Assembly (NCBI GenBank): GCA_000320545.1
Contig: ADNK01002454.1
Location: 42,501-85,000 of the forward strand
Direction: 5' to 3'
Length of the DNA stretch: 42,500 nucleotides
Source of the DNA: Bigelowiella natans CCMP2755
Taxonomy: Eukaryota > Cercozoa > Chlorarachniophyceae
Shown here: positions 1 through 13,865 of the stretch, in pieces
Position numbering within the stretch: position 1 is the stretch's first letter
Layout: every line of letters begins with the position of its first letter
The notes under the pieces: model-generated
Database searches by the model: none
Told to the model about the DNA's origin: nothing
Seen by the model: the letters and a program-made list of their open reading frames with translations, nothing else
Program-made: the position numbers and the translations under genes

Positions 1-556
1 GAAGAGTCGTCAAAACTCATAATAGGAAATACTGAACTTAGTATTATCATCATCGTCCTGTCAGGATGTGCTTACTTTCAAGCTATTCTATTTTTAAGAT
101 CAAATCATTTGAATGCTGACAGTATCCCTGCTACTAGTAGCACGTACTACCGACCTCCACTTGCCGTGTATCCAAATTGCGAACATGTGCTAGCATAGAG
201 CATAGCCTCCTGATAATATAATCAATCGATCAATCAGTGAATGAATACATTGTACCATGATTAAAAGAACCACACACAAACACACACACATGTATCTATT
301 AAAAGAGAGTCCATATATAAAATTCAAAAGAGACAGTTTTACACAGTAATGATAACAACGGAGGATGATTCAGCACCTACCCAGGGGTTGCAATAATGAT
401 GTTTGCCCCCTCTTTAATAAACCTAATCGTCATTATCATCATCATCATCATTGTTGTTGTTGTTGTTGTTGTTGTTGTCACAGCACGGAGCTGCTCAGTT
501 AGTAAGTGGTGGTGTTTGAATGGCTAATATCAAGCTAAATTTATGTTATGTTGTCC

Positions 557-639
<83 letters not shown>

Positions 640-896
640 ATTAATATGTTTACCTACTTATTCTAACCTTCACATACATGCGAAAAATCATATATTATTG
701 TGATATCCTATATTATCATCTACTTTCGTTCAAAAGCCTTTGGATTTGATCCTATCCACAATAATAGTAGTATTAGTATTAGTAGTAGAAGTAGTGTGAT
801 GATATTCGTATAGGGTAGTTGTAATGGGGGGTAGGTAGTTGTTCTTTGGTCTGGGTAGTGTCAGTATAAAAACGCCTTCATATTCATACAACTCAC
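1..896. other. Unresolved distal part of the helicase locus, repeat-rich
   Basis: Further minus-strand helicase exons are expected here, but I could not identify motif Ib or DEAD with confidence. The stretch holds a (TTG)n run near 450-478 and a (TA)n tract at 560-632. Plausible minus-strand exon fragments near 60-120 are too short to assign. Confidence 0.4.
560..632. repeat. (TA)n microsatellite
   Basis: An essentially pure TA dinucleotide run of about 73 bases, read directly from the sequence, in the presumed intronic part of the helicase locus. Confidence 0.95.
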
Positions 897-2233
897 TGGC
901 GTGAAATTGTTGTAACAAATACTCTGCTCAGTCGCTATATGTGTATATATGTATTCAATTTATATTTATTGGCAAACAAAATAATCACCTCCAGTAGCGA
1001 GTTGCATAGTCAAATTTGAGTGCTATAACATAGAAATATTCATCAAAAGCAAAGGCCCTTGTCACATCTTTGAGGAGGTTATCGATCACGTTGCTGCTTA
1101 TAGTGATATACTATACCTTTAGCAAGAAGCGAGAAAATACTGCATGGATTTGCTCCGCCAATTCTTGAGTTGGAGACACAACTATCACCCCAACCTGATT
1201 ATTATCACAACGAGTACAATTACTACTACTACTACTACTACTTGGTCACCTATTACTATGGTAATTCTCTCAACTAATGATCGCATTGCGACCTCGTATT
1301 TGTTCAGCTTTTGACGTCGTCTGCATCACATCATTTCAAAATAGTTAGGTAATTTTGGGTACAGGTGACACGTATACGTTGGTCATGGGGGTAAAACAAC
1401 AGATATGAAATAGAGAAGAAGTAGTGAGTGAATGGTTGGATGATATCATATATAATAAGTATATAGAGAGCGATGGAGAGAGAGAGAGAGGGTAAACTAG
1501 GAAGGAAGGGACCAGCCCCCCCCCCACCCCAGTCTCCTTCTATACTCTTCTACGGAATGGATCACTAGGGGTGGTGCTGGCAAGAAGAACATACCTTAGC
1601 ATGATTTCTAGGGCAGGAACAACAAATGCAAGCGTTTTGCCCGACCCCTGAGTATTATCACCAACGCCGTATTGTTACCATTATTATTTGTTATTTATTA
1701 CTATTATCAATCCCCACGTTTGTCAATACTGATAGATTATAGTGGCATCTTGCCGCAACTAATAAATAATCACACCGTTTGTGCTTGTACAACAACATCC
1801 TTGTGAGATAGGAAGATTGGGAGAGTCGCGGCTTGGACCTAGTCGTCAATAAGGCGAGATCATTCGATATAATCTTGAATACCATACCCACACAGATGTA
1901 TGCAAAACAAGCATTCTCCTCTGCCTTCCCTCTCTCCCTCCTCCTCCTCCGCCTCCTCCTCCTCATCGTCAAGGCTACAACACACGGCAGATTTTCTTTC
2001 AATTATATAATTTAACCAACCGGCGTCATTTTTGTGAACTTGAAATCATCTCTTATGGTTGCTAGTGTGGAATCTGATAGGTTCGGATCCACCTTATCAA
2101 GCAAACAAGCAACATTATTCGAATCAGGAAATTGTATACCAGCATTAGATAGATGAAAAGAGAACAACTCGCAGAGGCTGTGATTCAAACTACTAGGTAA
2201 ACTTACCTTGTCCCAACGCCGCCGCTCATCCAT
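897..2233 (-). CDS. DDX55: DEAD-box ATP-dependent RNA helicase, DDX55/Spb4-like, 5' part
   Basis: Eight phase-compatible exons on the minus strand: 2233-2207 (ATG), 2092-2021, 1838-1776, 1647-1595, 1320-1293, 1194-1117, 1022-989 and 923-897. Spliced in order they give a Q-motif (KMTP then VQAATLPIFL), motif I (AQTGSGKTLAF), motif Ia (SPTQELAEQI) and a GG motif (QLATGG). These are the RecA1 landmarks of DEAD-box helicases, in the right order and spacing. The stretch VQ-AAT-LP-F-KDV-V followed by GSGKTLAFVVPALE most resembles DDX55/Spb4, a nucleolar helicase of 60S ribosome assembly. That assignment comes from family knowledge and is less certain than the DEAD-box call. Odd point: motif Ia has Gln where PTREL normally has Arg. 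The DEAD motif and RecA2 domain should lie below 897 or beyond the left edge; I could not place them with confidence. Confidence 0.85.
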
Positions 2234-3505
2234 TCTTTTGGAGTGGTGGGGGTGTAGATGTTGTTACTTTTTTCCTTTTTAGTGTTGCTATTCGATTGCA
2301 GAGGGGAGGGGGAGAGCTGCCTTTCTCCGTCGTCCTATCGCCGCTTGGACGGCGAGTATCTAATTTTATCCCTTTTTAAGAAATAAACGCATGTCGCATT
2401 AATGTTACCAAAGGCAATTTTATGATTATTAAAAATTAGAAGAATAGATTGTCGCATTGACGATATCCCCTATATTTTTGTAAATATTAATAAAAGTAAC
2501 CCGTTGGCGCGTTTCGGCTTTACGCTCGTGTCCTTCCCCCTCCGCTTTTACTCTCCTTGGCCGCATTTGCCACAATGAACACATCAACCTCTTCACTATA
2601 TCTGGGATCTTCTCCCTTTTGCCTCAAATTATGAAAGAGGGCTGGCGCTCGCCGTCAAGAACACGCAATGCGCTGCTGTCACACGATCTAGGCATCTTCG
2701 GAATAATCACGGAAGAAACCAAATTTGTACTACGATGAACGACGATCATTTACTTGCACTACACACACACACACGCATACACTTACTTACTTACTTACTT
2801 ACTTGCTTGTCGCAAATCTTTTTCAACGTCTTATGCTGTAATATGTTGAATGTATCTAATACCTGGTGCTGTCTGGAGCAGTTGAAAGATTATGTGATAG
2901 TTTCGAGAAAATATTTACTACTTATATGGAATAATAATAAGGGGGCAGCGCTAATTGGTTGTTGTATTTGATATACATATTATATAGGCATCGTCAAATC
3001 AGACAACAACCTATGCTTCGTCAAATCTCCCCCTACGAGCGAATAAGCGCCAGGAGAAAAAGATGCAGAAGAAGAGTGTCGCAAAACGATTTGGGTCTTC
3101 TTCTTCTTCTTCTTCTTCTTCTACTACTACTACTACTACTACTACTGCTACTACTACCATTCTATATTATGGCAAACACATAGGAGACCAATTAAACTTC
3201 CATATTTATAGACCACATTTTTATTCACCCCCACTCCCAAAAATATACTTGGGCATATAGTTGTTCCTTGAGCGTATTTAATTCTTTTCTCACTACTATT
3301 TATAAAGTGTCGGCAAAGTTGCTGCCATATTGGGAGAAATCGTAATAATTCAACATCGTTTCTGATTTCAACAATTAAGATAACTGGCATCGATGTCTAA
3401 AATGCTGATAAAAAAAAACGATATATCCAAGAACATTGCTGTCGCCCTCTCATTATCACCATTCACTGCTATTGTTATTCTCGATGGTTGACATTCTGAT
3501 CTTAG
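2234..3505. promoter_or_regulatory. Divergent intergenic region between helicase and SFI1-like gene
   Basis: This lies between the helicase ATG (2233, minus) and the first confidently chained exon of the plus-strand SFI1-like gene (3506). The part from about 2490 to 2730 is GC-richer than its surroundings, as expected of a shared promoter or 5' UTR. Candidate upstream SFI1-like exons exist. One at about 2995-3076, after a TATATAG acceptor, reads as a basic segment (HRQIRQQPMLRQ) and can end in phase 0. Another at about 2880-2955 contains LLLIWNNN. The start codon of the long gene is unresolved. Confidence 0.4.
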
Positions 3506-3772
3506 GGCACTACCTCCAAATTCTTCACTCTATGGCGAAAGCGGCTACAAACAAGATGTCAGTACGTTGTTTGCTTTTTAAACCTCCTTGATTATGAAAC
3601 TGAAAAATACTACTATGTGGACAATTGAAATGGATTATGGAAATGCATACATCTGAATAAGAAAAAGTGGCATAGTCTAACCATGAGGAGTAAAACGCTG
3701 TGTGCAGTCAATATCAATTTTGCTCATCTCCTTATCGGTTGTAGTCGTCCTTCTTCCTTATACCGATATGAG

Positions 3773-3820
<48 letters not shown>

Positions 3821-5747
3821 GTGTGATTTAATCATCGTCCATATTCTCCCTCCTGAACAGTATTCATTCGCAAGTTTCTTCTTGGATGGTGCATTGGTCA
3901 GTGTGTTTAGATACTAGTGAGTGAGGAGGGAGGAGGGAGGAGGGAAACTGTGGACTCTACTGATAGATAATACCGACAAGTGATGGTGATGATGCTAATG
4001 TGTGCGTGTGTTGATATGTGTGTAGAGTTTAAGGGCAACAAGTTGATGAGTATCATATTAGAAATATATAATAATATATGTTGGAACATATTCATTTTAA
4101 CATGATAAGAGTTATTAGCAAGAGCAGAGTTCTGCTTGAATTCTTGCTATATTACATCGTCCAAATGTTAATGTTACGATAGTAGTAGTAGTAGTAGCTG
4201 CCGTGCATCGGTGATGATGGCATATCCATATATCACTCTTTTCTACTCAGACACTCCAAGGGCTAAATTGAAACAAATTAGGTAATAATATGATACTGTA
4301 CTACGTTGTCAGCATTCATTCTGATGTGATAGCTAGCTGCTGATATTACCACGCAGAGCATGAACAAACAACCAACCCCTTTGAGAATGAATGGATGCTG
4401 CTCTTGCTGTGTACACTTCCTGCTATTATTTCATATCATACTGATTGCTACTTATACTATATATCTACTACTTTAGGCAGCATCGATTGTTCTTGGGCTG
4501 GAAGAACATAGCAGATTATCAAATAAGACAGAATATGATCTTAAAATACCATATGCAGCAGCAAAGAGCAGTGGTACTACTAAAAACAATATTATGAATG
4601 ACATATGATAGATTTTGTAGATATGAATCGTGCAGAGCAGATATAGTGTACCTGCTGTAAGGAGTTATTATTGTTGTCTCAATGTTATTTTATATTCATT
4701 GTTATCACTAAGTATTACAACGAATTTAAAGGAATTCCGAGGGCGAGTACTTGTCACCGTGGCCATTTCTAGTTGGAAAACAGTTAAGAAAGATAATGAT
4801 AACATTTTCGATCTTGGTATTGGTACAAAGTCTTGATGAACTTGCTATCTAATCGATATTATAGCGTTTGTCGGAGAGGCATCATGCTGAAAGTGAGGCC
4901 ACTGCATTTTCATACAAGAAGACAGAAAGAAAGGTGATATAGTTATTATAAGTTGAAGTATGTAAGCAGCAGCAGCCCTTGATACGATGCACCCCAAGTT
5001 CCAAACTTATAATATGTATTAGTATATATTGATGATGACGATGAGCTTCTGTGGTAGATAGATCAGTGTGTCTAATATGACTGTCTTCTCAGTTTTGGAA
5101 ATGGTGGAAACTATTGTACGGTACGATCGATGATGATTATGCCTCCTTAATATTCTTCATCTTTCATATCTTCTCAACTTAATAATAAACGCTTCTAGAT
5201 ACTCTCTCCCTCTCTCTTTCTCTCGTATGAAAATGATAAGTTAAAAACAAAAGAAAGGCTTTAATTGTAAGTAGTCATTTCGAAGAGATGGTTGGTAGAA
5301 CAACAGCGGCATCAGCATGATATAAAGACAATGCGTATTATAATAAATAATAGAGCAAAGAAATCAAAGCCGAGAGGTCCTTTTTCAGGTTAATATAGTG
5401 ATCTTTGGCATTCAATTATATGTGTATTGTTGTTGTTGTTGTTACTGTGTTGTTGATGATGTATAAGCCTATATGATAGTAGTAGTAGTAGTAGTAAACT
5501 ACATACAGCAATGTAATAGCATCATCTATAGATATATCACATCTGCTACGTCACGTCAGCAAGTAGTTCTTCATGATCAGAAACAACATGCTTGTTTCTG
5601 CTACAGATACAACATATTGATTGATTGGTTGATTGATTGATTGATTGTTATGTGTGTCGTTTCCTCACATACTATCTATATAGAGATATAAACTGCGAAA
5701 GCAGGGGTTTATTTTCCAGGCTTGGACTGATATTCTTCAAGATAGGT

Positions 5748-5782
<35 letters not shown>

Positions 5783-6078
5783 TCTTGATTAAGATGGCAT
5801 CATATATGGATGGAGAGATCTTCGTTTGGTTTGTTTGAAGTGGATTGGTACTTGGTTGACAACTATACCAGGCACATAAGAAACGACTGCATCATCACAA
5901 ACTGGAAGGAAATACGGTAAAAACTTCTTGCTAGTCTATTTCATACCTATTTACTGTGAAATCAATTCTTACTATTCTATTTGCTACTTATCTAATATGA
6001 AATAAGTTGAATGGAATAGCAGAAGGAGTAGTAGTAATAGTAGCAGCAGCAGTAGCAGCATCTTTGGATGGACGCTAT

Positions 6079-6111
<33 letters not shown>

Positions 6112-6248
6112 GTCATCATTATGAATTCCAACATCATGTAGCACGAGCACAAGAACTACTACTATTGCTGTTATATGATTACTACCTATCTCTTCTCTTT
6201 TCCTAGGGAAATTAGATCATAATGTCCTCATCGTATTCCTTTCATCAT

Positions 6249-6324
<76 letters not shown>

Positions 6325-6405
6325 TAGCACTATTATTGACCATACCCCTGCTGATCTACTCAATAATGACACTTCTATGACTCCTTGCTGTTTCTACGTC
6401 TACTT

Positions 6406-6441
<36 letters not shown>

Positions 6442-6550
6442 TCACTACTACCTAAGGCAAAACAGGATTTTGAGCATAGTTTTACGATATTGGAGGGCAT
6501 GGTACTGCTGCTATTTGCTTTTGAAGACACTTCTGTGTTCCTTCTATAGT

Positions 6551-6625
<75 letters not shown>

Positions 6626-8790
6626 ATAGTCATATGGTGGTCCCTCCTCCTTCTTTTTCTGCTTCTTCTTCTTCTTCTTCTTGTCGTTTATTTATAAATG
6701 CATGGTTAATATCTTTTTCTCTTCTCAGTCCCAGGAGCAAAGCCTTCCTGCGAAGGAGCGCCTTTACAAGATGGTTACGTGCAAGCAGAGCAGAGGTTGC
6801 CTGTTTGCTTGCTATTTGTGTATATATGTGTGGGTGTATGTGAGTGTGTGTGTGTATTTTTATTCCACAAAGTAATGAGAGTTCGTTAAGATCACCACCC
6901 TCATGAAAAAACATCATCATTCATATTCGCTAAGATCACCACCCTCATGAAAACACATCATCACTCATCTCAAAACTTATTTGCGTGTGCAGTGCTATCG
7001 TAGAGGACGTGTAGTTTCACTAGTATTCCAAAAATGGAGGTAATAGTAGTAGTAGTAGCAGCAGCAGCAGTAGTGGTGGTAGTAGTAGCAGACTTCTCAT
7101 GTGTTTTCGCATAATACACGCTAGTATATGATGGCATCATTGACAGTACTATACTACGTAACGTTATGAGGAGGAGGAGATGAAACATGGGACCAACAAG
7201 CAGCAAAACTGAAACAATAATCGATCATTTGTCTGCTAAGTCGTCTACCCAACAAAAGAATAAAAATACCAACAACACATGAATAATTTATCTTCATTCT
7301 TTCCTCTCCTCCTCCTCCTCCTCCTTGTACTCATCTTCCTTTTGTTGTTTGTCTCACTATGAGTAGGTTGCTTCTTAGTCGCCTGGAAGAAAGTGAACAA
7401 TTCTTCGGGGCTATACAATTACGAAGATGGAAAAGGTCATAGTAGTAGTAGTAAGACTTTGCTACTTGTGCTATTGCTTCTACTCCTACTCCTACTCCTA
7501 CTATCATCATCATCATTATCATCATCATCCTTATTATAAGCTTTGATGACTGTTTGTATTGTAAATTAGGAGACTTGATACAAAGAGATATTTAAGGCAA
7601 AGAAGCCATTGGAGACGATGGAAGCATGCATTGAAGGTAGTAGTTGAAGAAGGACCTAATAACTAACAATGACGATGATGAGGAGGAGAAGGAGGAGGGC
7701 GAGCAAAGTTGATCTTGACATAGTAGTCTGTCTTCTTGATTCTCCTAACGAATAGTCTAATATATAGTCTAATGGAGAGCATGATCCATCCGTTCTAATG
7801 ACTTATTGTTCTTCCTATTGGTATTATAGGCAAAACGCTTATCCCTTGATTTATACGAAGAGTATGTGTCAGGAGGAGGGGTAAGACTATTACTACCGAT
7901 TATGCCGCAATGTTGTTGTTTATCACATACACTGGATTCTGTGATAATGATGATGTTGATGATGATACTTGCATCCATATTTTTATTATTAGCCCTTCAA
8001 AAGGACCAAAAAAGCATTTGGTGCATGGAGAATAGCATTGGATGCGTTAAGAAAACAGAAATTGTACCGATCGTCGCCAGTTTTTGCAAGGACTATGATG
8101 CTTAGGTTACAATTACAACACTGACTGAATTTTGATAGGAAACACCATAATATAGTTTTCTTTCCTCTAATACAAGTACTCATCTCTTTAGGAGCTCGAA
8201 ACAAAGTTACCACTATTTATCGATGCTGTTACTAAATTATTTGTTCATTGAATACACAACAGTGAAAATAATGATGAAAATGATGATATAATAGTAACTT
8301 TGAATACTCTTACTGCTACAACCAATGTATGATGATGATAGACGAGGTATTGAGGCGTTTCGTTCAAGTTTGACAGCTCGAAGACTGAGACTAGAATATA
8401 TGAATGATGCGGTAAGGATCATAGTGATAATATCTCTGAGCGGAGGAGGAAAACGAAAAGGCATTATGTATGAATGATGATGATGATTATTCGATTGTTG
8501 TTCAAAGTCGTACTTACAAATGGCATTTAACCATGCAAAAAAAAAAATGTTTCTCTTGAAGTTGTAACTAGCACACTTCCATTCCTTCTCCTGGAAGTGA
8601 AGATGAGATAGTATTCCGATTGGACTGATATAATATATATAATTTACGTAATAAAGGTTGAGTTTTGGGCGACATCAGCAGCATGGCGTGGCGTTCGAAA
8701 TCTTGCAGATAATGTCTGGATCTCAAGACAGCGACAAGAAGTTATCATCGAAGCTGATAATATGGCAAATATCAATAGGATAAGGAGAGG
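3506..8790 (+). CDS. SFI1-like gene, N-terminal repeat block (17 exons)
   Basis: Exons: 3506-3557, 3861-3896, 4251-4281, 4477-4573, 4732-4782, 4865-4933, 5356-5388, 5720-5745, 5872-5916, 6457-6534, 6729-6773, 7367-7435, 7570-7636, 7830-7880, 7993-8105, 8342-8411 and 8657-8790. All joins keep phase and frame. Repeat cores seen after splicing: KFFTLWRKRLQTR, FLLGWCI, LFLGWKNIADYQ, VAISSWKT, EVLFQAWTDILQD, VLRYWRAWYC, SAFTRW, FGAIQLRRWKRRL, HWRRWKHALK, AFGAWRIALDAL, GIEAFRSSL and VEFWATSAAWRG. Trp spacings of 38, 39, 38 and 37 residues hold across several introns, which supports both the splicing and the repeat call. Some donors (6534, 6773) and the acceptor at 7367 were chosen partly by phase and could shift. 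Confidence 0.72.
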
Positions 8791-9703
8791 GTAATAATAT
8801 TAACATCGGAGACATTGCTGTTGTTGTTGAATTATAACGAATTGTATGAATGGTCATCAGCTTGGATTTGCTGGAATACAACACGCACCTACGTCAATCT
8901 GGGCGAGTGTGTACGTCAAAGTCGCTAATTTTCCTCGGGATGCACACACTAAACACATGGCGGCTTGCCCTGACAAGAAGAAGAGAAAGAAGAAGAACAA
9001 CATCAACATCACTTGTGCACGCCAACAACACCGTGAGTAGTCATACCGATCGTATTCAAGCTCAAGAGCAAAAGATTCATCCTGTACGAATATCAAGTGG
9101 CACTAGTAGTAGTATTGCTGATGAAGCAGATGCAGTATCAAGCGGAGAGAATAGGGCAGACATAGTACTACTACCTTACCATGGAAGCTACGGGGATGTA
9201 ATAATCACTAAGAAAGATCCCTCTCCACGCGTTCGCCCCACTACTACTACTACTGCTGCTGCTGCTACTTTTCCTTCTTCTTCTTCCCCTGTTACTTCGG
9301 ATGATTCAGTACAACAGCAACCTATCCGGTAGTAGTAGTAGTAGTAGTGGAAGGAGGAGGAGGAGGAGAAGGAGAAGCAGAGAGCGTCAATTAGCACACT
9401 TCAACTTGTGTAGCGACAACACTAAGAAAGAACAATATACATTCAACAAATGACTCGTTTGCTACTGAATGAAAGTCGCAAGATAATGTTCATGATGAAG
9501 CATCGTATCATCGATGATGGAAAATTGTTTACGATGATGTAGTAGTAGTAGTAGTAGTAGTAATAATATTAATTTCAATACGTGATCTCAATTTCCTAAT
9601 ACACAAGGAAAGAGCATTTTTCTTCATTCCAACAACTTATTAATCACCACGGATTGGCATATATCCAATGCAATAATCTGTCTCTCAACCCCCCCCTCCC
9701 GAT

Positions 9704-9749
<46 letters not shown>

Positions 9750-12665
9750 TATGTGACTTGCTATAATCGTTGTAAATGATTTTCGATTTAGGGATTTGGA
9801 AGAAGATAAGCATTCCACAATGAAGAAGGAACATAAGAAGAAGAAGAATATGAAGAAAAAGAAGAAAAGGAAGAAGAATGAGGAAAAGCATCAGCATGGT
9901 GATCATACTGAAAGTCCGAGGACAACAACGACAACAACAACAACAACAACAAGCAGCCCAACAAATGATGGCAGAAGACAGCAACCAATGAACAAGTTAG
10001 GACTCAGAATTTATATTGACAACACAGCAGCAGCAGCTGCAGAAGGTTCCATCATTGTGACACCTCATGTACCTATTCAACATCATCACAAAAACGACGA
10101 TATTATCGGTAATACTACTACTTCTTCTTCACTGGGAATTCCCCCTCCTCCTCAACATGAAGGACGTCAAGCTGCAGCCTCTGTCACTTCCAGCATTAAT
10201 CGTGGTGATGACGGCAAGAGGCACCATCCATCATTATCATCACCATCCCGTAATAACTCCTTACCAGCAGAGGCAGCAGTGTCATCAGCACTTTCTTCGC
10301 ATAATGGCACAGAGGGTGACCAATCAACAATTAGCAGAAGTGGTAGTGATATATGAATCTATCGATATTGTTTGCAGTTGGTGCTGGTTATAAAAGTGAT
10401 ATTAACGATGATGGGGGCATTGCTTGTTAAGGGGGAAAGGGAAGAGAAGGGGGAAAAGGCTGCTACATAACATGAAAGGAACAATCAGACAAAATGCTGT
10501 TATATAATATGAAAAGACTAATCCGACAAAATGGTTTCTTTCTCGGATTCCTAAATTGTTAATATGTATGATAATGTGATTCGTGTGATGTTTACTATTA
10601 CTATTGTGTGTCGTCATCGTTGTCGGTCATCGATAGGATCTCGTGGTGTGGAGTCTGTTATACATCTTCCACGTAGCATCAGAAACGACAATGGAAGAAC
10701 AACGAACACAGAATATCAAGGTAGATAGAGAGATGATAGACCAACCAAGATCACTAAATCGGTAGGGGTGTTATTGGGAGTACTTATTGTTGTTTTAGTT
10801 TATGTTGTTGTTGTTGCTATTTTTATTGTAACTAGTTGTTGTGGTATCGTTGTTATTACGCCTTTGCAGGTGGTGTTGGTACTACTAATGCAAAAAGAAG
10901 GACTTTGTCTGCACAACCTCGAATAATGTCTTCTCCCCATCGAGAAATAACTCAAATAGGGGAGGACGTATCCTCTCCTTCATCTGTGATGACAATTCTC
11001 AGAACACCTACACCGATGATGACGATGATGATGCAGGAAGCTACTGCTGCTACTGTGACTACATCATCAGACAAAAAGAAGGATCATTCACCAGTGAGTC
11101 ATAATGATAAACAAAGGAACATGTTTGCCTTCTCTCTTAACGATGCTGCTCCTACTCGTCGTAGCCGTAGCCGTTTTCGTAGAACCCATCGTCCAATGAT
11201 CCCAGATCATGCCCGAAAATCATTCTCCTTGTCATTGTCCCGTGGCATGGTTGAGAGGAGAGAAGAACAAGTTGGACTACCTCTGGGAGAAGGCTTGGGC
11301 GAATCATCATCGGATACAGCAGCAGCAGCAGCAGCAGCAGCAGCAAGAAACTCGTTCAGAAGGTCACACAGCGGCGCCAGCATATTTCTGCGAAGAAGGA
11401 AAGATTACCGTGCTGCTCAAGTAAATAATGGTAGAGGAATAATGATGAAGCAGCAGCAGTCTCAAATCAGCACAAAACTCAATCTACAAAAGCCAATAAC
11501 GCGGGAGAGGAAGCACCAGCAACAACAAAAAGAGAAGGAGAAGGATGAGCTTAAGCTGCCAACTACTAGGCATCTAGCACCATCTGCAAAAGAGGATGAT
11601 GATGATATTAATGTCGTGAATGCTGGTGTTCATAATGCTTCCCTATCACCATCATCATCAGTAGTCGATCCCCATAATAATGATAATGATAGTAACAATG
11701 GGCTGCTGCTGCAAGAAGGTCGTCCGTTATTTTCGCCTTCGCCTTCTGTCTTTCCAGCTCCGATGACAAGGGACAACTCAAACTTATCTCTCCTTTCTGT
11801 GAGAGGGGAGAACAGTCCTGTCGGGTAGTAATCATGATCATCAGTTGCTATTACAATTTACCATCACCAATCATCATCGATCAATCATTATCAATCAATC
11901 ATCATCAATACTATTAGCTAAAGAAGAACATACGAGAGAACACAACCAGCATGGACATTGCGCTTTTTCCATGAAACACTGCATCATCAATCACCCCTTT
12001 CTTAAATTTCTTTCTCATTCCTCTGCCTAAATTGCATAACTACGTATTATGATTACTAATGATCATAATCTTCATTTAATTATTTTTCCATTCTGTTACT
12101 TGCCACATAGGTCATCATTCATACCGATGCTACGCGGCGACGAAGAAGACAGCTCCTTCTACAACAACCAAAGTAACAACAATAGTCACAGTAGAAAAGG
12201 TGATGAGGAAGAATATAAGGAACATAAGCAAGATCAAAAGTGGATAGTAGGTACGACCTCTAGTGTTTATAGCAACAAGAACAATTTCATATGCTGCTGG
12301 TGCTGCTTTTATAAGAGGATGAACAATATAGTGCATCATCATCACTTGTTGTCCTCTTAACCATTACATATGAATCAATATAACGCATACTTCTTGATTT
12401 TCATAAACAGGGACTGCTCCCGGTAATAGTCATCATCGGAGAGGTGGCGTATCGCCTTCATCGTTTTCTTCTACTTCTAAAACACAACTGCAACCACTTC
12501 CAATGTCTTCAAAACGACGAGAATCAAATAGCAGCAGCAAGAATGGTGCTGCTGCTAATAAAGAGCAGCTGCTGGTGAAACAGCATCCTCCTCCTAGAAT
12601 TAGAAAGCTTTCTCCCCGTGGCAAGAAAGTCCCTGCGAAATTCTCGTCATCGATATCACTATTAC

Positions 12666-12699
<34 letters not shown>

Positions 12700-13831
12700 G
12701 TCATCCCCGCCTAATAGTCAACAAGTCTCCTCACAGCACCCAGAAGCAGTTAAAGAGAAAAAAGTAATAAGTAGTTATGAGTAACATAGTGTAGTAACAG
12801 CAGCAGCATCACCAACTAGAGTGCATTGTAATGTTGATATTATATGAAAAACAGTTACAGGAGCGCAAGTAGAATTTTGTTGTCGTTAGTGTTGCTGTTA
12901 TTGTGTCATAACAAAAGATTTTGTATTGTTTGTACGCTTGTTCTATTGACTTCAGTTCTCATCTCCAAGTAGTAATAACTCTGCACCTGAGCATAATCGG
13001 TACCATCACCATCAATTTCATCGCAAATCAAATTGTAGGAAAACAGATAGTACATTTCTGATATGGGGATTTGATGAATGCATTGCCATTATATGATATT
13101 TTGTTAGCACGTAACAATGTAGAATTTTAGTGCAACAACCATAGAAACAACACGTACCACAGCATTTTTATCCCGTAGCAAAATGCATATCATGATTCAT
13201 AATCAATCACCTTCCTCTTCAACAGTTTGTTTTTGCAAAAATAATCATATCACGTTTTGATCCTCCTCCTCTAATTTATTTTATCTGTATTTATTATTTT
13301 ATTTGTATTTATTATTCATAATGTAGACGACGCTCCCCATCTGATTTTACAATTATCTCTACTGACTCTGTACTACTACCTAAAAGAGGAGAGCAGATAC
13401 ATATTAGTATAACCACTAGTAGTAGTGGTCCCTGCAATGTAATAAGTGTGAATGTGTACATAAGGAAGAGCATTATGATGAGTATACAATAATAAATGTT
13501 GTTGCTGATGAAATATATTACAAGAAAGTACAAGTTTGATGCCAATAATCAGCAATGAATGCCGTGCATGCAAATTATGTCGTAACATTTTCTCGATGAT
13601 AAACTGAAGCAGCCACCTCTTAAAATGCTGTTATTCTTGATGTTATGCTTCTCCTTACCTCTGTGTTTCTCCTCTCTCCTCTTTTCTTCTTCGTTTTCTT
13701 CTTCATTTTGAATAGGTTCAAACTGGACCACTCACAATGATCAAAGAAGTAGAGCAGCCATCTTCGGAAATTATTATGAATAAGGAAGTAAAGAAAGAAC
13801 CAGGTTGCTATAAGTTTATATGATGATGACA

Positions 13832-13865
<34 letters not shown>

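Noticed and set aside
6377-6697. Plus-strand frame with long poly-Tyr and poly-Val
   Set aside because: The homopolymers are translations of CTA and GTA repeats. Only the short segment 6457-6534 is supported as an exon, in the frame reading VLRYWRAW.
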